NCBI RefSeq assembly: GCF_905475395.1
Contig: NC_058338.1
Coordinates: forward strand, 40,025,935 to 40,089,934
DNA length: 64,000 nucleotides
DNA from: Chrysoperla carnea
Lineage: Eukaryota; Arthropoda; Insecta; Neuroptera; Chrysopidae
Reading direction: 5' to 3'
This document shows, in pieces, positions 1 to 13,800 of the stretch (position 1 is the stretch's first letter; each line of letters starts with the position of its first letter). Made by a program: the position numbers and the translations under genes. The notes below the pieces were generated by a model. That model ran no database searches. It was not told the DNA's origin and was given only the letters and a program-made list of their open reading frames with translations.

Positions 1-3000
1 TATTTTGTTATAGATTAAAAATTTTTTAACGGAAAGTAACGTAGCACAAACCTAAAATATGGCAAAATCGCGTTTTTGATAAATTTTTTCATGTATAGAA
101 ATTTAGATTCACATACCCCGCATTTTAACAAAAAAAAAAATCTTAAAAATTCTGTGTACCCATTTTCTTTAATGGACATCTTGAAGTACTATTTTCAATA
201 AAAAACCCCGCCTAGTGAATATTTGGATGTATCAAGATTAACTTAAGCCCCTAGATAATGAAAAGATAAAACTAGAATAGCAATGTTGTTATTGAACAGG
301 GCAATACTCTAACAGTCTAGCATATATTTGTTTAATAAGCATGTATGAAGCCCCAACTGAATGCTGGTACTATTTTTATATATTATAGCCAGTGCTGTAA
401 TGGAGGGAGTACGACGGTGTACGGTATATTCGACATGGTTTGACCTAACAAATTATTCTGTCCTTAATGAAATTAAACAAATTTAAATTTATGGCGTGTA
501 TCCTTTGATTTTTAAGGTATATATACTATAATATCACATTAGTGATGTAATATATTTAATAACTGAGCTGTAAGTCAAATAATCAGCGTAGCTGAAAGTC
601 CCGTGTTCATTGCCCTGATTGCTATAGTTTTGTGATAGATTTAAAGTAAATATATGAACTTTAATTCATACAAAATAAAAACTCAAGGTATTTACAAATT
701 ATTTTGTAAATTCAAAATTTGTTTGAAAACCTTAAAAAGCAGAAGGGCAGTAAAATTAATACAAAACGCCATAAATTATGACGTAAATATAAGGATAATT
801 GAAAAAATTAAACGGCGTTGCTAAGTGGAGAATTCAAGCATAAAATTGAGAAGCTGCAGGATGAAACATAAATCTTGGCCTGAGTATGACAAATTTGAAC
901 ATCTAACATCGTGAAAATAAGCTTTAAGTAATTTTTATTCGTTTTGTATTACAACATAATTTTTACTAACCCTTTAATTGCTTTGCAAATATGAAGTTTT
1001 TTTAAAACTTTTATTAACAATATTCTTTCTATCTACAATTCGTTGTAAATTATCTTAATTTTTTTTTTTTTTTTGAGTATTTAAAATATTGCCATTTCCT
1101 CAACTTTTCACAAAAAAAGCAGTGTATTGAACACCATCTAAGTTTGATATTAACATGAAGAAAATACAATAGATAAATAGTAAATGTCCCTATTTATTAT
1201 CTATCGATAATCAGAGCAGTTTTTTTTTTGTTTATAATATAATGCTTAATAATAATAATTAATACTAAAAATTCTTTGGAAACAAATAACATTATGTAAT
1301 ATTAAATATTAAACGTATGTATATTTTTTTGTTAATTTTTTTTATATTTAAATTCGTTTAATATGACATGGACTAAGACACAGTGAATTTATTTCGTTTT
1401 TTATTATTTTAATTTTTTTTTTAAATTTTTTGATTTTGTTTTATTTAATTTTTTTTTTAATTTTTAAAATTTTTTTTCTTTTAATAATATATAATATATA
1501 TATATACTTAAGACAAGATAAATTGGTGTCCAAAAATGACTATTTGCGATTTCATTTTATAGAAATTGCTTTCTTTTTTTCAATATATATTAATTAATAA
1601 TAATTTAAAAGTTAGTTTTTTTAAGTTAAATCACATAAAGTGTCAGGAGATTTTATAGTGATTAATGTAAGTATAATTGTGATATGTCAATGTGCCCAAA
1701 CAAAACAAACAAAAGTTTTTTTTATATACAGATAGCAGTCATTACTATATTTTAATTTTTCCGATTTTTCTAACAAGCAACTAATGTTTCTAATTATTTG
1801 GTATGTTATCAAAGCATCCTAAAGGATATTAAAGCAACGTATAAATTATACGCGTGGAAGTACGGTGGGTTTTTGATGCTTGGACGATATTCAAGTGCAG
1901 AATTAATTAAAATATAGTAATAAAAAATTGACACTCTGTATATGTATATATATATATATATTTATATAAAAATATCGTGGCACAAGAAACAAATGAGCAA
2001 TTTTTGTTTTATTAATATATTTTATATTTTTAATAATTATTGTAGTAAAAATATGTATTTTTATAGCAAAAAATAAAATAAAAATAGAAAAAAAAAATGT
2101 TTTTTGAAAGATTTTTTTTGTGTTACATGAAATATGGAATTTTCATCAATAAAAATAGCAAACTAGTACATTTTTATTATAAGGTTAATAAATTCATCAT
2201 TAATTCTATTAATAATAATATAATATGTATTACTTTTTTTTTAAATATTTGTACTTTAGCTGACTAAAGAAGAGTGCAAATAATCTTATATGAGACCTTA
2301 TCACGTACGTTAACAATATATTTATAATACATTCCGTAACTGGTCCTTCGAGACGGAACTAGTAAAATAGATAAAACAAATAAATTTGTTGTTTTAAAAT
2401 TGGCACTACATTATAAAAATTGTTACACAATACTGTGATGTAAATTTTGATACAGTCCACATAAGATATTTGCACAATTAACGAGGCTTGGAATGTTAAT
2501 ATCTATCAATAAATTTATGATTGCATGCATAACAATCAATAATGGAGATAATATTTTCATTGAACAAATAAAAAAATAATTTGTTCAATAGTTTTTTTTT
2601 TTAACAGTGTGGTTTTTTTTTTGTATACCTAAAATGATTTTCACTTATATAATTAAGAATTATTGCACAACTGTATTAACCATAAAGTATGGTGAAACAG
2701 TCAAAAAATATTTCCAAAAGGGAGAATATTTTTAAATATATTAAATTAATATCTCACAACCATCTTATTTTTTAAAATTTATGGTCTATTATATATACAA
2801 ATATATAAGGATGTTTCTAAATTTGTGCGAAAAATTTTATCAGTTATATTTTTTCGAGCATTGTTTCAAAAAGTATTATTTTATTTTATTTTCTACAAAA
2901 TAAAAACGTGATAAGTACTGAATTTATTTTGAATATACTTACAATCAAAGTGGAACCAAGCTCGAAAAAATATAAGGAAATTTTTCGAATATACTTAGAA

Positions 3001-6000
3001 ACAACCCGTATACAAATACATATACATTGAACAAGTATATATATAAATATGTGTATATCTGTATTAATATATAATTTCAATGATTGTTTGAAAAGACGAG
3101 CGGCGGCTGCGCATTTATGTAGAGCAAAATCAATCTAAATAAAAATTTTGCAAAAAAAAAAAAAACGACAAGCGTTTTTAGAATTGTTGATGAATTTTAT
3201 CAAGATAATACATTTTGAGGAAGATTTTTTATAAAAAAAAAAAATGTATGATCAATGATAACAGTCACCGTAAATATTTAAATACAAAGTTTATATAGCA
3301 CTCATTCAGAAAAAAAATCCCTCACAAATAAAAAATTCACACACAAACAATTATTTTCCTACATATATAGTTTTTTTGATGTTAATTGGTGATTCAACCT
3401 AGGTATCAATTTTTAAAAAAAATTTGTTTTCTAATACTCTAATAATATTCAAATTTGTTAAGAACGATGTTGTACAGTTACGACAAAAGTCAACGCACAT
3501 ACATCACCGTTATACAGCCATAGAAAGAACACAATGCATTAACAATATTAAAGTCAACCCGAACAGTACACGCGATGTACACCGTACGAGAAAAGAAAAA
3601 AAATCATAAACAAAAATACAAAAATAATAAAACCGCATTTTTTTTATTAAATATACCGGGAAAGCTCAAGGTTTAGCTTAGGAAGACGTGGATTGGGGCT
3701 GTTTTACAAGTCCCGCGCAATAATGATACTCAGAGCAATTAACTGCTACAAATATGTATATTTTTAGTGTGTGAAAACGATGCGCTCTTTTCAATATTAC
3801 ATACCGTGTATTGCATTTTTATTTTAAATTATTTACAAATGAAAGTGAAGGCTTCGTTTTGCAAATTGTTGTTTTTTATATTAAAATTTTTATTTTTTAT
3901 TTTTGGATGGAATGATAAATACACATACAAATATTTAATTTTGTTTTAAATCTCTAAGTAAATATACACTCAGAGATTTGCTGTGGCAATACTGACGACG
4001 TGACACTCGACACTTATTGCTAATGAATTGAAAATATCAATCAGTTCTGCCAACTAAATATCGTTTCTATTTATTTTGATTCAACAATAACGACCTACTA
4101 AAAAGGTGATTTAATTTTACTTTTGTATATCGACAACATTCCAAAGTTTTTCTTCCTATATTCGTTGGCATGAATACCTATCTACACTCGCGTTTTATTT
4201 AAGTTGGTACTTAGTTTTATACTTGAAAGATTTTTTTTTTAAAAGTGAGCGCACGGGTACAATTCATGATAAAAGACTGGAATGCTATTAATATATCATC
4301 CATCTATACGTTGATAATATTTCCTATATGAAAACAATTACCGTAATTGGAATTGCATTCATCGATTATCTAGCTCTACTGACAACCTAACGTTTTCAGT
4401 TATTTCAGTACGTACTTCAAGAATCTACTTTTTCCATACGTTTGAGATGAAATCGAATAGAAAGCAATTTGGACACGCGAACAAATCATCCTGAGTAAAG
4501 ATCAGGGTTCCTTCTGATGGTTTTCATTGATATTGAAAATTAAAAATAAATGAAAAATCGATTTAAATTACTGAATTCCTGATTTTTTTCGCTTATTTTA
4601 CTTTGCTCAAAGCGAACAGAGTTAATTCTTTGTTTGGAGAAACTGTTGGGCATGTCAAAACTCGAGTAAAAATGAAATTAAGACAGTATGATTTTGGTTG
4701 CGTTTCTATACAAATTGCTTTCTATTTGGTAGAGCCATTGAATAATTTTTTATTTGTTATTTATGCAAATTTTCAATTTTCCTTTTCATAATAATGAACT
4801 TAATAAAATACAATCTTATTTCTTACTGTGTTCGTTTTTCTTCGTTATTAATGAAAGCAGTTCATACTTATACGAGATATTTTTGTATATAATTAAAGTG
4901 CTAAAAATATGTAATTAGTTTCTTATTGACTTAGAATTGAGACAAAATTTCGAATGTTTCTCGATTGCGCATAAGACTAGATTATACATTAAAAATTTGC
5001 ATATTGTATTTGAAATTAAAATAAGGTCATCATTGTTGATTGAGAAATATTCTTGGAAATTGATTTAAAAAAATGTTTTCAACACACGATAAAACAATAA
5101 ATGGCAATATTTGAAACTGATTGAGAAATATATGGAATACAATATTTTTAATATATATAACATCTAACGATTTTGTACACATACTAAGACTTGTGATTGT
5201 AAAATCATCAAAAAATCTATCACATTAAATACCATTATATTTTTAAATAACTTGTTAAGTTTTTAATTTTTGTTTTTGTTAAAATAATCTATTAGTGTTT
5301 TTTTAACTTTTTTTAATTTTATTTTTGTTTGTTAAATATTTTTGAGAACTTATCTCGAGCCACTAAACAGCGTGCGAGCGAATGGCAAATATACAGAATA
5401 TATAATTGGAGTCATCCACATAACAACTAATATATATAATTGTGGATTCTTTAAATAGGGGCGCTGGCGTGTGTATCGGTGGTGTGAGAGAAGTTCATCA
5501 TCAAAAAAGTGATATATAATAAATTTAGAGGGATGTCATAGAATTTAGTTATAAGGCAATATTCTTTTAATTGTTAAAATTTAGTATCTTCGACTCAAAA
5601 CAAATAAAAAAGTTAACTTCCATCCTAACAGTTAAGGAAATATTGTTAACTGAATTGTGTGACAACCCTGTGCTTTTTTTATTGTTGTATTTTTATTTAT
5701 TTAATTTTTTTTTTTAGTTTAAAAATTGTATAATTTCAAAAAAAGTGAGCAGATACTTTTTGAAAAATGATGTTTTACTTTTTGTTTTATTTTAGTATCA
5801 CTCATGGGATATCAAAAAATATAATTATTATGTTGTGTATATATATATACAAATAAATATTTGGTTAAAATAAATAAAAATGTTTTTTTTTTTAAAACTA
5901 CTATTAAATCATTGAGATTTTCATCACATCACATAAAATTTTGACTTGAAATGATTAAATTTTTTTTAAATTTTCATTTGTCTACCATTTGTACATATTT

Positions 6001-9000
6001 TTTTAAATGATGTTCGATTAAAATATTGCTTGGAATACTTTGTAAATTGACTAGTAGTTACAACATTCATAATGTATTAATGGTAACCTAAGAAAAGGCT
6101 GTCTGAAAGAAGATATTTCCATTCTGGATTTAGATTTAGATTGACAAAATTTTGGATGCGTCAAATTGTGGGCGATATAATTTAAATAACATGTAAAATA
6201 ATATTTTTTGAAGGGGACAAACTTCTGCAAAAAGTTTGTTCAAAATAAATAGGAAAACTTTCACTCTTCAATATGAGTACCGTGTTGTTACAGTCGAAGA
6301 AAAACAACAGGACTCCAGTTGCGATGTTAAGTAATTTTTAATATTTATTTTCGCTTTTCATGAAGGGCATAAAGATTCAATGGAAATTAACAAAAATGGT
6401 TATTTTATAATCTTTATAATTAACATTAAATAAAATACTGAAAGCAAAAACAATTTTTGGTTCTTTCCTTTATTTCTGTCTCATTCAAATTTTTCAAAGA
6501 TAATTATCGAACATAATTATCTTAATGAGATGGCTATACGTAGATGATTTAAATGAAAAAGATAAATCAAATTTGTAAGTTATTAAAAATATACTTCATT
6601 CTGCCTGGTCTGTGCTTCATCCTAATTTAACAATCTATATTTTGAGACACATGGTCGACATATACTCTATTTTGATGGAAATTAATCTAATAGACAGCCA
6701 ATTCCTAGACTATAATCTAGAAGCATTTTAGAAAATATGGTGCATCCAAGAAAATTTGCTCCAATGCACCTTACAATTATGTCGAATTTTAACGTTATTA
6801 ATACTTTACAATTTGTTATAAACGTATTTGAAGCTATTATGTGTAGAAATTGTGTTCATTTTGTATATAAAGAAGCTCATTGCTCTCAAAGCTTTAATAA
6901 ATTGCAATTACCTATATTTTAGATTTGGTGCAAGTAATTTCAATCAAGAACAGTTTTATACAATTTGGGAAGAAATTTTATCTACCATAACAAATTTGGT
7001 TGCAAGTATTCAAACAATATTTACCAAGAAATTGTATATGTAAACCCTTTGCAATTGCACACGAATTAATTGTCATAAATATTTTTCTTAAAAAAAATAG
7101 GAATGAATAATAAATGACTGAAATAATAAATGCATACATACAAAATAATTAACAAAAAAACAATAAAAAATAAAGATTTTAAATATACAATTCATCAATT
7201 TTAACGACTAAGTTCGTAATTAGCGAAAAGTGTAAAAATTTATGATTATAAAAAAAGCATTCACAAAATACAATTTAAAAAAAAAGATCCATATCGTTAC
7301 CAAATATACAAATGGTAGCAAAAAAATATTTTTGATTTTTTTTTAAATATTTTTTTTTTTTTTTTAATATTATTTTTTATTTAATACATATATTTTAATA
7401 AATGCGTGCATTTTTTAAATAAACGTTTCAATATAGAATCGTATTCAAAAAATACACTTAATAACAACGAGAGGCTAAGGTCACAACTTATCCTGAAGAT
7501 ACTATTATCACAGGCATGGTTTATCGAATGGTTTTTTTACTATATTCATCCATCGAAAAATGTATAAGAAGTGAAAACACAATAACACACTAAACTAAAT
7601 TTTTTTTATTACTAATAATTTCGTTTATATTCTTGCTCAAACGATTGTTTAATTTTTTGATATATTTAATAAATATGGCTATTTTTATTTTATGTACAAT
7701 TATTTGGGTAATTCGAAATGGAAATACTTTTTTCCAAGTTTGTACAAAATTAGTTCTAACTTAATAATAATAATAATAATTAGAAGCTTCAATTTTGGAA
7801 AAAGTTTTCAGAGAAATTAAACTATAAATTTTTAAATAACTGACTCTGAATCCCGCTAAAATGATAGTTTAGTACAGGATGGGATATATGAGAACTTTAC
7901 TAATTTTGAATTCCATTTAAGGCGTAAAAGCATTAATCCATTCACACTGCCGAATTTGAACGGATTGTAGCATATCAGTTGCAGTATTATTAACAAGAAA
8001 ACAATAATTCGAGGTATCATTTTGACTTGTAAATGTGGTTACAGAAAAGCCTTTTAGCACAAAGTTTAATATCGTATTGATTCCAAAAATTGTGGTCGAT
8101 ACTTCAGTACTGGATTCAAATACATTTTATGTGGTTTCAGTTGATCGAATTAATAAGAAAACTTCATGATTAGACTAGAATGATGAATGGTGGAGAAATT
8201 ATTTTGAGATCTTAACACGATTATTACGAATATAGGTTTTTTTTATTTAAAAAAAAAATGTTCAAGTTCTTATACCTCACCCTCTAAATGTTAATGTTTA
8301 CTGTTAATGTAAATGTTACTGGCGATATACTACAAAATATGGGAAACTTTCAGAATGAAAAGTTCATTATTTATTGCGAAACGAAAAAAATTTTGCATTT
8401 TAATGTTATCAATTACGAAACTCATAAAATCAATAAGAAATACCAAAATTTAAAGTCCTTTTTTAAATTCAATAGCAATTTCATTAAAATCGTGATTCTT
8501 AAATCATTTCGGAAAATGGTTTTCTTAAAAATAAATACATATTTGTTAAATATTTTTAGTTTTAAGCTCGCTAACTATACCCGTGAATTTTAACAATTAT
8601 AAAAAATTAGGCCTGGTTTAAATCCAATTAAAATTGTACATAAAATAATTGATATAAATACTTTTAAAAAAATATAGCATACATAAAAATGAATATTTAA
8701 GTATTGCTCAAAATTTCACAGATAAATTCTATAAAATATTGATTTGTCTCAACAATGAGGGATGATTTAATTCGACTAATGAATTTTTTAAAATTTGATT
8801 TTGAAAAATTTGAACAAGAATTGGATGATTTGGCGCAATTACAGTGTGTAAATTGTGATTGAATCTTAGGCGAGGGAGAAGGGTTATATTATTTGAACTT
8901 AGTATTTATATATTAATATAGATGGCACTAATGATGCGCACACTTACAAAGCTTTATAAAAACAAAGCTTGCAAACTTGGTTTTTAAGTGTGCCAAATTG

Positions 9001-10754
9001 TTCTTTTTTTATACATGAAGACTATGAAAAAATATTTTGATTAGTCCGAATTTTCGTCGGCCCATATTTAGCATGAGAAGATGAAATATTTTTTAAAGTA
9101 AACCAACCTGAGTAAAAATAAAGAATGGTCAAAATTTGTAGACAGATTAAATAATTTAAGAATTTTCAATATGAAAAATTTGATTGGATTTTAATTAAAA
9201 TTTCAACAACAAAAAATCACAAAAATTCCAATATCACTGATGTATCTCAACTGTTTGCATGTCTTGTTCAAAAAAATATACGCCAAACAGTCGATAATCT
9301 CGATAACATTTTATTTGAATTAAATTTAGAAACGAATTATTGTAAAAGATTCAAATAAAAATATCAAGTGAATGGAATTATATTTAAAAAGAGCAAAAAA
9401 TTTAAAACAATTTTGTACATGCAATTTCTTGACCATCCTATATTACAAAAATTTATACACACATTCACACTTATACACGTTTTTTTTTAGAATTATTAAC
9501 ATTTAAATTGAAGCACACATTTTAAAATTTCGCTAAATAAATTTCTTAAAGTTTTTCAACCATTTACTAACTATTTTTAAATAATTTAAATGTTCTATTG
9601 GGGTAAATAATTTGATTTTCAAATTTCGTGCCAAAATTATTTACAACTCAGATGATAAAAACGAGATGAGTTTCAAATTGGCACTTAATCAAAAAAAAGT
9701 ACTGATTAAAAATCTAATTGACGCCTATTACAAAAAACAAAAAGAATACAAATATCAGCTCATGCTATAGGAACCATATTACACGCCTTTTAGCTGCTAC
9801 CAATTTTTGCTTTAACAAAAATTCATCAACTTAAAAATTACTTCGTTAATATTTATAATATTTAAATACAATTATGCTTTGGATAAACTGGTTTTTTTTT
9901 TCACTAAACTATAATCGCGAAAAATTTATCTAAAAAACTCTAAAAATACATTAACTTTTAAAATTCTATCAGTGCAAGTAAAATTAATTCAGTGTGATTG
10001 TACGCGAACTATAGTAGCATGTACATGAAATTGATTTATTAATCACTGGTATATCAGTCTGAGTTTATTTTAAAATGACTAAAAAACATTTGCAGTTTAT
10101 CATTGATAGTGCGTTGAACGAATAAAAACAATTAATTTAAAATTCGAAACACATGCGATTCTCACTTATTGTCGTTTTTATTTTTTTGTTTGAGCAAACA
10201 TTTCGAAAAAAATCACAATCTAGAATAATCGAGAACTAAAGTTACTGGTTAAAATTTGTGGAGTATTTAAACTTATTTGTATTTTACTATGCGATTATTC
10301 GAAACGGTAATTTAATTTCACTAATATCGAAAACAATTTACGAGAAAACAATTACGTGAAAGAGAAATTTAACGAAAAAAAAGTGAAAACCCCTCGAATT
10401 AAGCATTATTTTCATTTAAATTTTAAAAACAATAATTTCATGTACAACGAAAAGTTACGTACAAAAAACACACTGATTTGATAATCAAAAATTTGTATAA
10501 AAAAATCTTTTAAAAAAATGAGTTATTTGCGTTCATAGAGATCATTAACAGACACGCGCAGCTTTTAATTAAAACTGAAATATTCTAAGCATAGAATTTA
10601 ATACGTATGAGGCCAACGGATGTCCTTGTGTGTTAATGCGGCTGAAGCGGAATACCTGGAGACTGCATTGTTTGACTTGAAGTGTGTTGTGAACACTCAA
10701 CAAGCTGAGATGTTTTCATTCGCTTCCTTTCCACTTTCGACTGCCGTATATAAC
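1..10754. other. Gene-poor AT-rich flank, probably 3' UTR/3' flank of mei-P26
   Basis: No exon with recognisable homology or convincing codon use was found in this stretch. It holds long A or T tracts, short TA repeats (near 1490-1505 and 1945-1965), an AAT-type run near 7765-7780, and small open frames of 60-100 codons with the K/N/I/F-rich composition expected by chance. The mei-P26 stop codon is at 10755-10757 on the minus strand, so its 3' UTR must run into this region; several minus-strand AATAAA signals exist (for example near 10177), but none can be chosen without transcript data. Confidence 0.6.
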
Positions 10755-10859
10755 TTACATTATGTACAAAGTGTTCAAGACAAGTACATGATGATTATTC
10801 TTAGCTAATGTCACCACGTACCCTTCAGATGTTATTTTTAAACCACAACAACGAGATAC
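10755..10859 (-). CDS. mei-P26: mei-P26 terminal coding exon 7 (last NHL blade)
   Basis: This 35-codon exon is too short for an ORF caller. The acceptor is ATTTTAG/GTATCT at 10859. It reads [16 protein letters not shown], then [16 protein letters not shown] and TAA at 10755-10757. This matches the C-terminal strand that closes the NHL propeller of Drosophila Mei-P26. A longer plus-strand frame overlaps it and is a shadow. Confidence 0.92.
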   Translation of the reverse strand, partial: VSRCCGLKITSEGYVVTLAKNNHHVLVLNTLYIM

Positions 10860-13800
10860 CTAAAATACAAATACAATTAAAAAATGTAGCTAAAATTCAC
10901 AAAATTAAAAAAAAATCCTTTGTTAAAAAGTCAGCTGTTGGAGGTAAAAATTAAATTATTTTAATGAAGCACTGAGAAATAAACCATTTGAAAATTATTA
11001 ACATAGATTACGAAAAGTTGAAAATCAGCTTTAAATATTATTAACAAAATAATAACAGTAAGCCATGTAGAATAAGGTACCCCAGCTCGCTGATATTCCC
11101 ATCTATTCTTGCGCCCTCGCGGGTAAACATTACTGTTTACGAAAAAATGTTTCAAACAAAAATTTTTGATTTTTTTATAAGGATTATTTTTTACATTTTA
11201 ACTTTTGTTCTGTCTCTAACGGTTTACAAGATGGGTCCTACAGACCCAAAACCTAAATGACCTATGCTACTATTTACGAATTAAACCTTTTACGTCCTGA
11301 GCAACGCTATAAAAGTTTCAGCTTGATATCTCTTTTCGTTTTTGATTTATCGTATTTACAAACAGATAGGACATTTGAGCGTAAATGGCTGGGCGGTCTA
11401 AGGCGTTACTTTGATCGTTTGACTACTTAGAGTTAGGTTGCGGATTCGAATCCAGCGGCAGTGTGAACACTTATTATTAATTGGGGAGATAAAATTGATC
11501 ACATTGTCGTCGCTTGGATAAGAACTAAGTAACTGATTTCAGCTACGTCATAAATGTAATTGTAAAATATGGATGTAGTTAAATAAATAAATATTAACAA
11601 ATAATAATGTTGGTGGCCTCTGTTATAGGCGTATGTCAGAAAAACGAAGATTAAAAACCCCATTATTATTAAACAGATAGGACAGACGAACAATCGGAAA
11701 TGGGCTAATTAGGCGATTTTATGAAAATCTATACCAAAATTTTGTTCGTAGCATCAATATTTTTAAGCGCTGCAAGCTTGGGACTAAACTTAGTATATCT
11801 TGATATATTTCATATATACAAGGTATAAAAATTATAAACTTCAAAATAAATATATAAAATTATGATGTTTTTAAAAATGTAGGGTTTTTAAATAATTTAA
11901 ATATTTAACTGAAAAAATTATAAATCTTTACCTTAACGTATGGGCATTCAAATTCGGTAATAAGATTTCCTTCTCGTGAGAACACAGCTACATGGAACCG
12001 ATTACCATGCGAATCTCCAATTAACACATCGCCCGCATCAGAAATGTCAATGCCATTTGGAAAATTAGTGATATTCTCACATCCAATACGACGTAAATAC
12101 TGCCCTTCTTCGCTAAATACAACTACATTATGGCCCTTAAAGTCACAAACATAAAAATCTGACCCTGAAATTGAATTGAGATAAAAAATTAATCTTTCGT
12201 TAAAAAACAATAAAAACATACACGATATATATATGGGTAGTTCTTTTAGAAATTTTATTTAATATTGGTTAAATGTTTAGAATCAGAAAATTTGATTCTA
12301 ACTAGCTAGTGAACTTTGGATCCCACCACCGAGACACAATTCTAATTGGAAAATGCATTTTCAAAAATTCAAGTTTCGATTAGCGCTGTGTTCAGATGCA
12401 TCTTGTAGGTTTTGCCTTTAGAATTTTTACATTCCAAAAGTTCACTGAAACTTGGTCTATGAAACAGCTTGATAATGTTTGAAAACAATGTATTTTGTAC
12501 GTGGTCTATTTTGAAGTAAATTAAGAATATTTACCGTGAACAGCAATATCAGAAGGCTCCCTCATAAAGTCACTGCAGTCAAACCAGCGCAAGAGATCGC
12601 CTGTTTCAGATATCACAAACACTGTTGGTGATACACTATCTACGGCAACGATATGTCCTTGAGGTGTAACAGCAAGTCCTGCCACAATATCAATATATCT
12701 GATTGCTATTTTTTTAATAAAATGACCATTTTTAGTAAATATTTGCATGCGTGATCGTTCATTTCCACGATCACAAACAACGAATTTCCCAGTCGTTCTC
12801 ATCACAGCCACTTTTCTAGGATACCATAATTGGCCTTCCTCTTTACCAGGTATTCCAAATTGAAATTTATAGGTACCAGTTTTTTCAAAAATCTAACGGA
12901 AATAAAGCTTTATTAAAATTTTAACTCTTCCAGTTTTGTACAATTCCTTACTTGAACTCGATGATTATTAGTGTCAGCAACAACAATGTCTTCATCAGTA
13001 CCCAAACAAAAGCCGTGGGGTGAATTGAATTGACCTTTACTTGGTCCAAGTTGACCAAACTTGCAACGTATCTGCATTGGTGCTAATTTGATGGATCGCG
13101 GAGGATGTGTAAAACTGGATACAGGGTTATTGACGTTTGAACCACCTATAACAACGGGAAGGTTGTCGGATGACGATAACATATCGTCAGGTGTAGTAAT
13201 TATAGGCGAGGTCGATGTGGACAGCGAACCGAAACCACCCAAAATTGGATTACCGATATTACACGACGGCGATAGTCCACTCCGACCTATTATCAGCTGC
13301 CCATTTCCGCCTCCTCCGTTCAAATCTACATTGATCATATTAGAGCATTTTTGTATTGATTTTTTTTACAATCTTTCTGATTTACAAATTTGTGGAGGCA
13401 TTATGCTGCAACAGGTTATTAATTCACTCAGATAGGAATGTATAAATTTCGATTATGAATTGCTAAATACTAAACAAAAAAGCATATACTTAAGATACTA
13501 AGATGATTCGGGGAATATAACACGATATTTAAACATACAATCTTGATTTTTTTGATGACTTAAATAAGAGGAACAGAACTTTTAAAATAATATTATCCAT
13601 TTTAAATTAATGTTTTTTCACATGCATTCCAGCCAAACTATTTATAGCAAAGGAATCATTAAATAAGAATTCAACTCAGAAAACTAAATTCAACTCAAAT
13701 CAGAAAGTTGGCCAATTGTAATCTTAATCTGATGACGTTCATTAGAATTCGTGAAGAGGTATAATTGACTTGAAAATTTTGTATAGTAAAATAATTTAAA

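Larger units (their letters stand above)
11108..11833 (+). repeat. Interspersed repeat copy 1, interrupted by a SINE
   Basis: The outer parts (11108-11359 and 11684-11833) align closely with 60920-61333. Shared landmarks include GTTTACGAAAAAATGTTTCA, TACGTCCTGAG, CTAATTAGGCGATTTTATGA and CATATATACA(A/T)GGTATAAAAA. No terminal inverted repeat or reading frame was seen, so its class is unknown; it is probably a non-autonomous element. Both copies lie in introns of minus-strand genes. Confidence 0.85.
10860..11931 (-). other. mei-P26: mei-P26 intron 6 with nested repeats
   Basis: Holds no coding sequence that fits the protein. Most of it is an interspersed repeat (about 11108-11833) split by a tRNA-derived SINE; both are entered separately. 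The plus-strand frame at 10620-10808 overlaps the terminal exon and is not a gene. Confidence 0.8.

Noticed and set aside
8288-8593. 101-codon plus-strand frame
   Set aside because: N/K/F/I-rich composition equal to the background, with no domain or splice context.
11375-11465. Functional tRNA gene
   Set aside because: Box B is good, but the fold is incomplete and the sequence is the head of a 298-base unit with target duplications, so it is a SINE.
13061-13435. 124-codon plus-strand open frame
   Set aside because: Antisense shadow of mei-P26 exon 4; no domain of its own.
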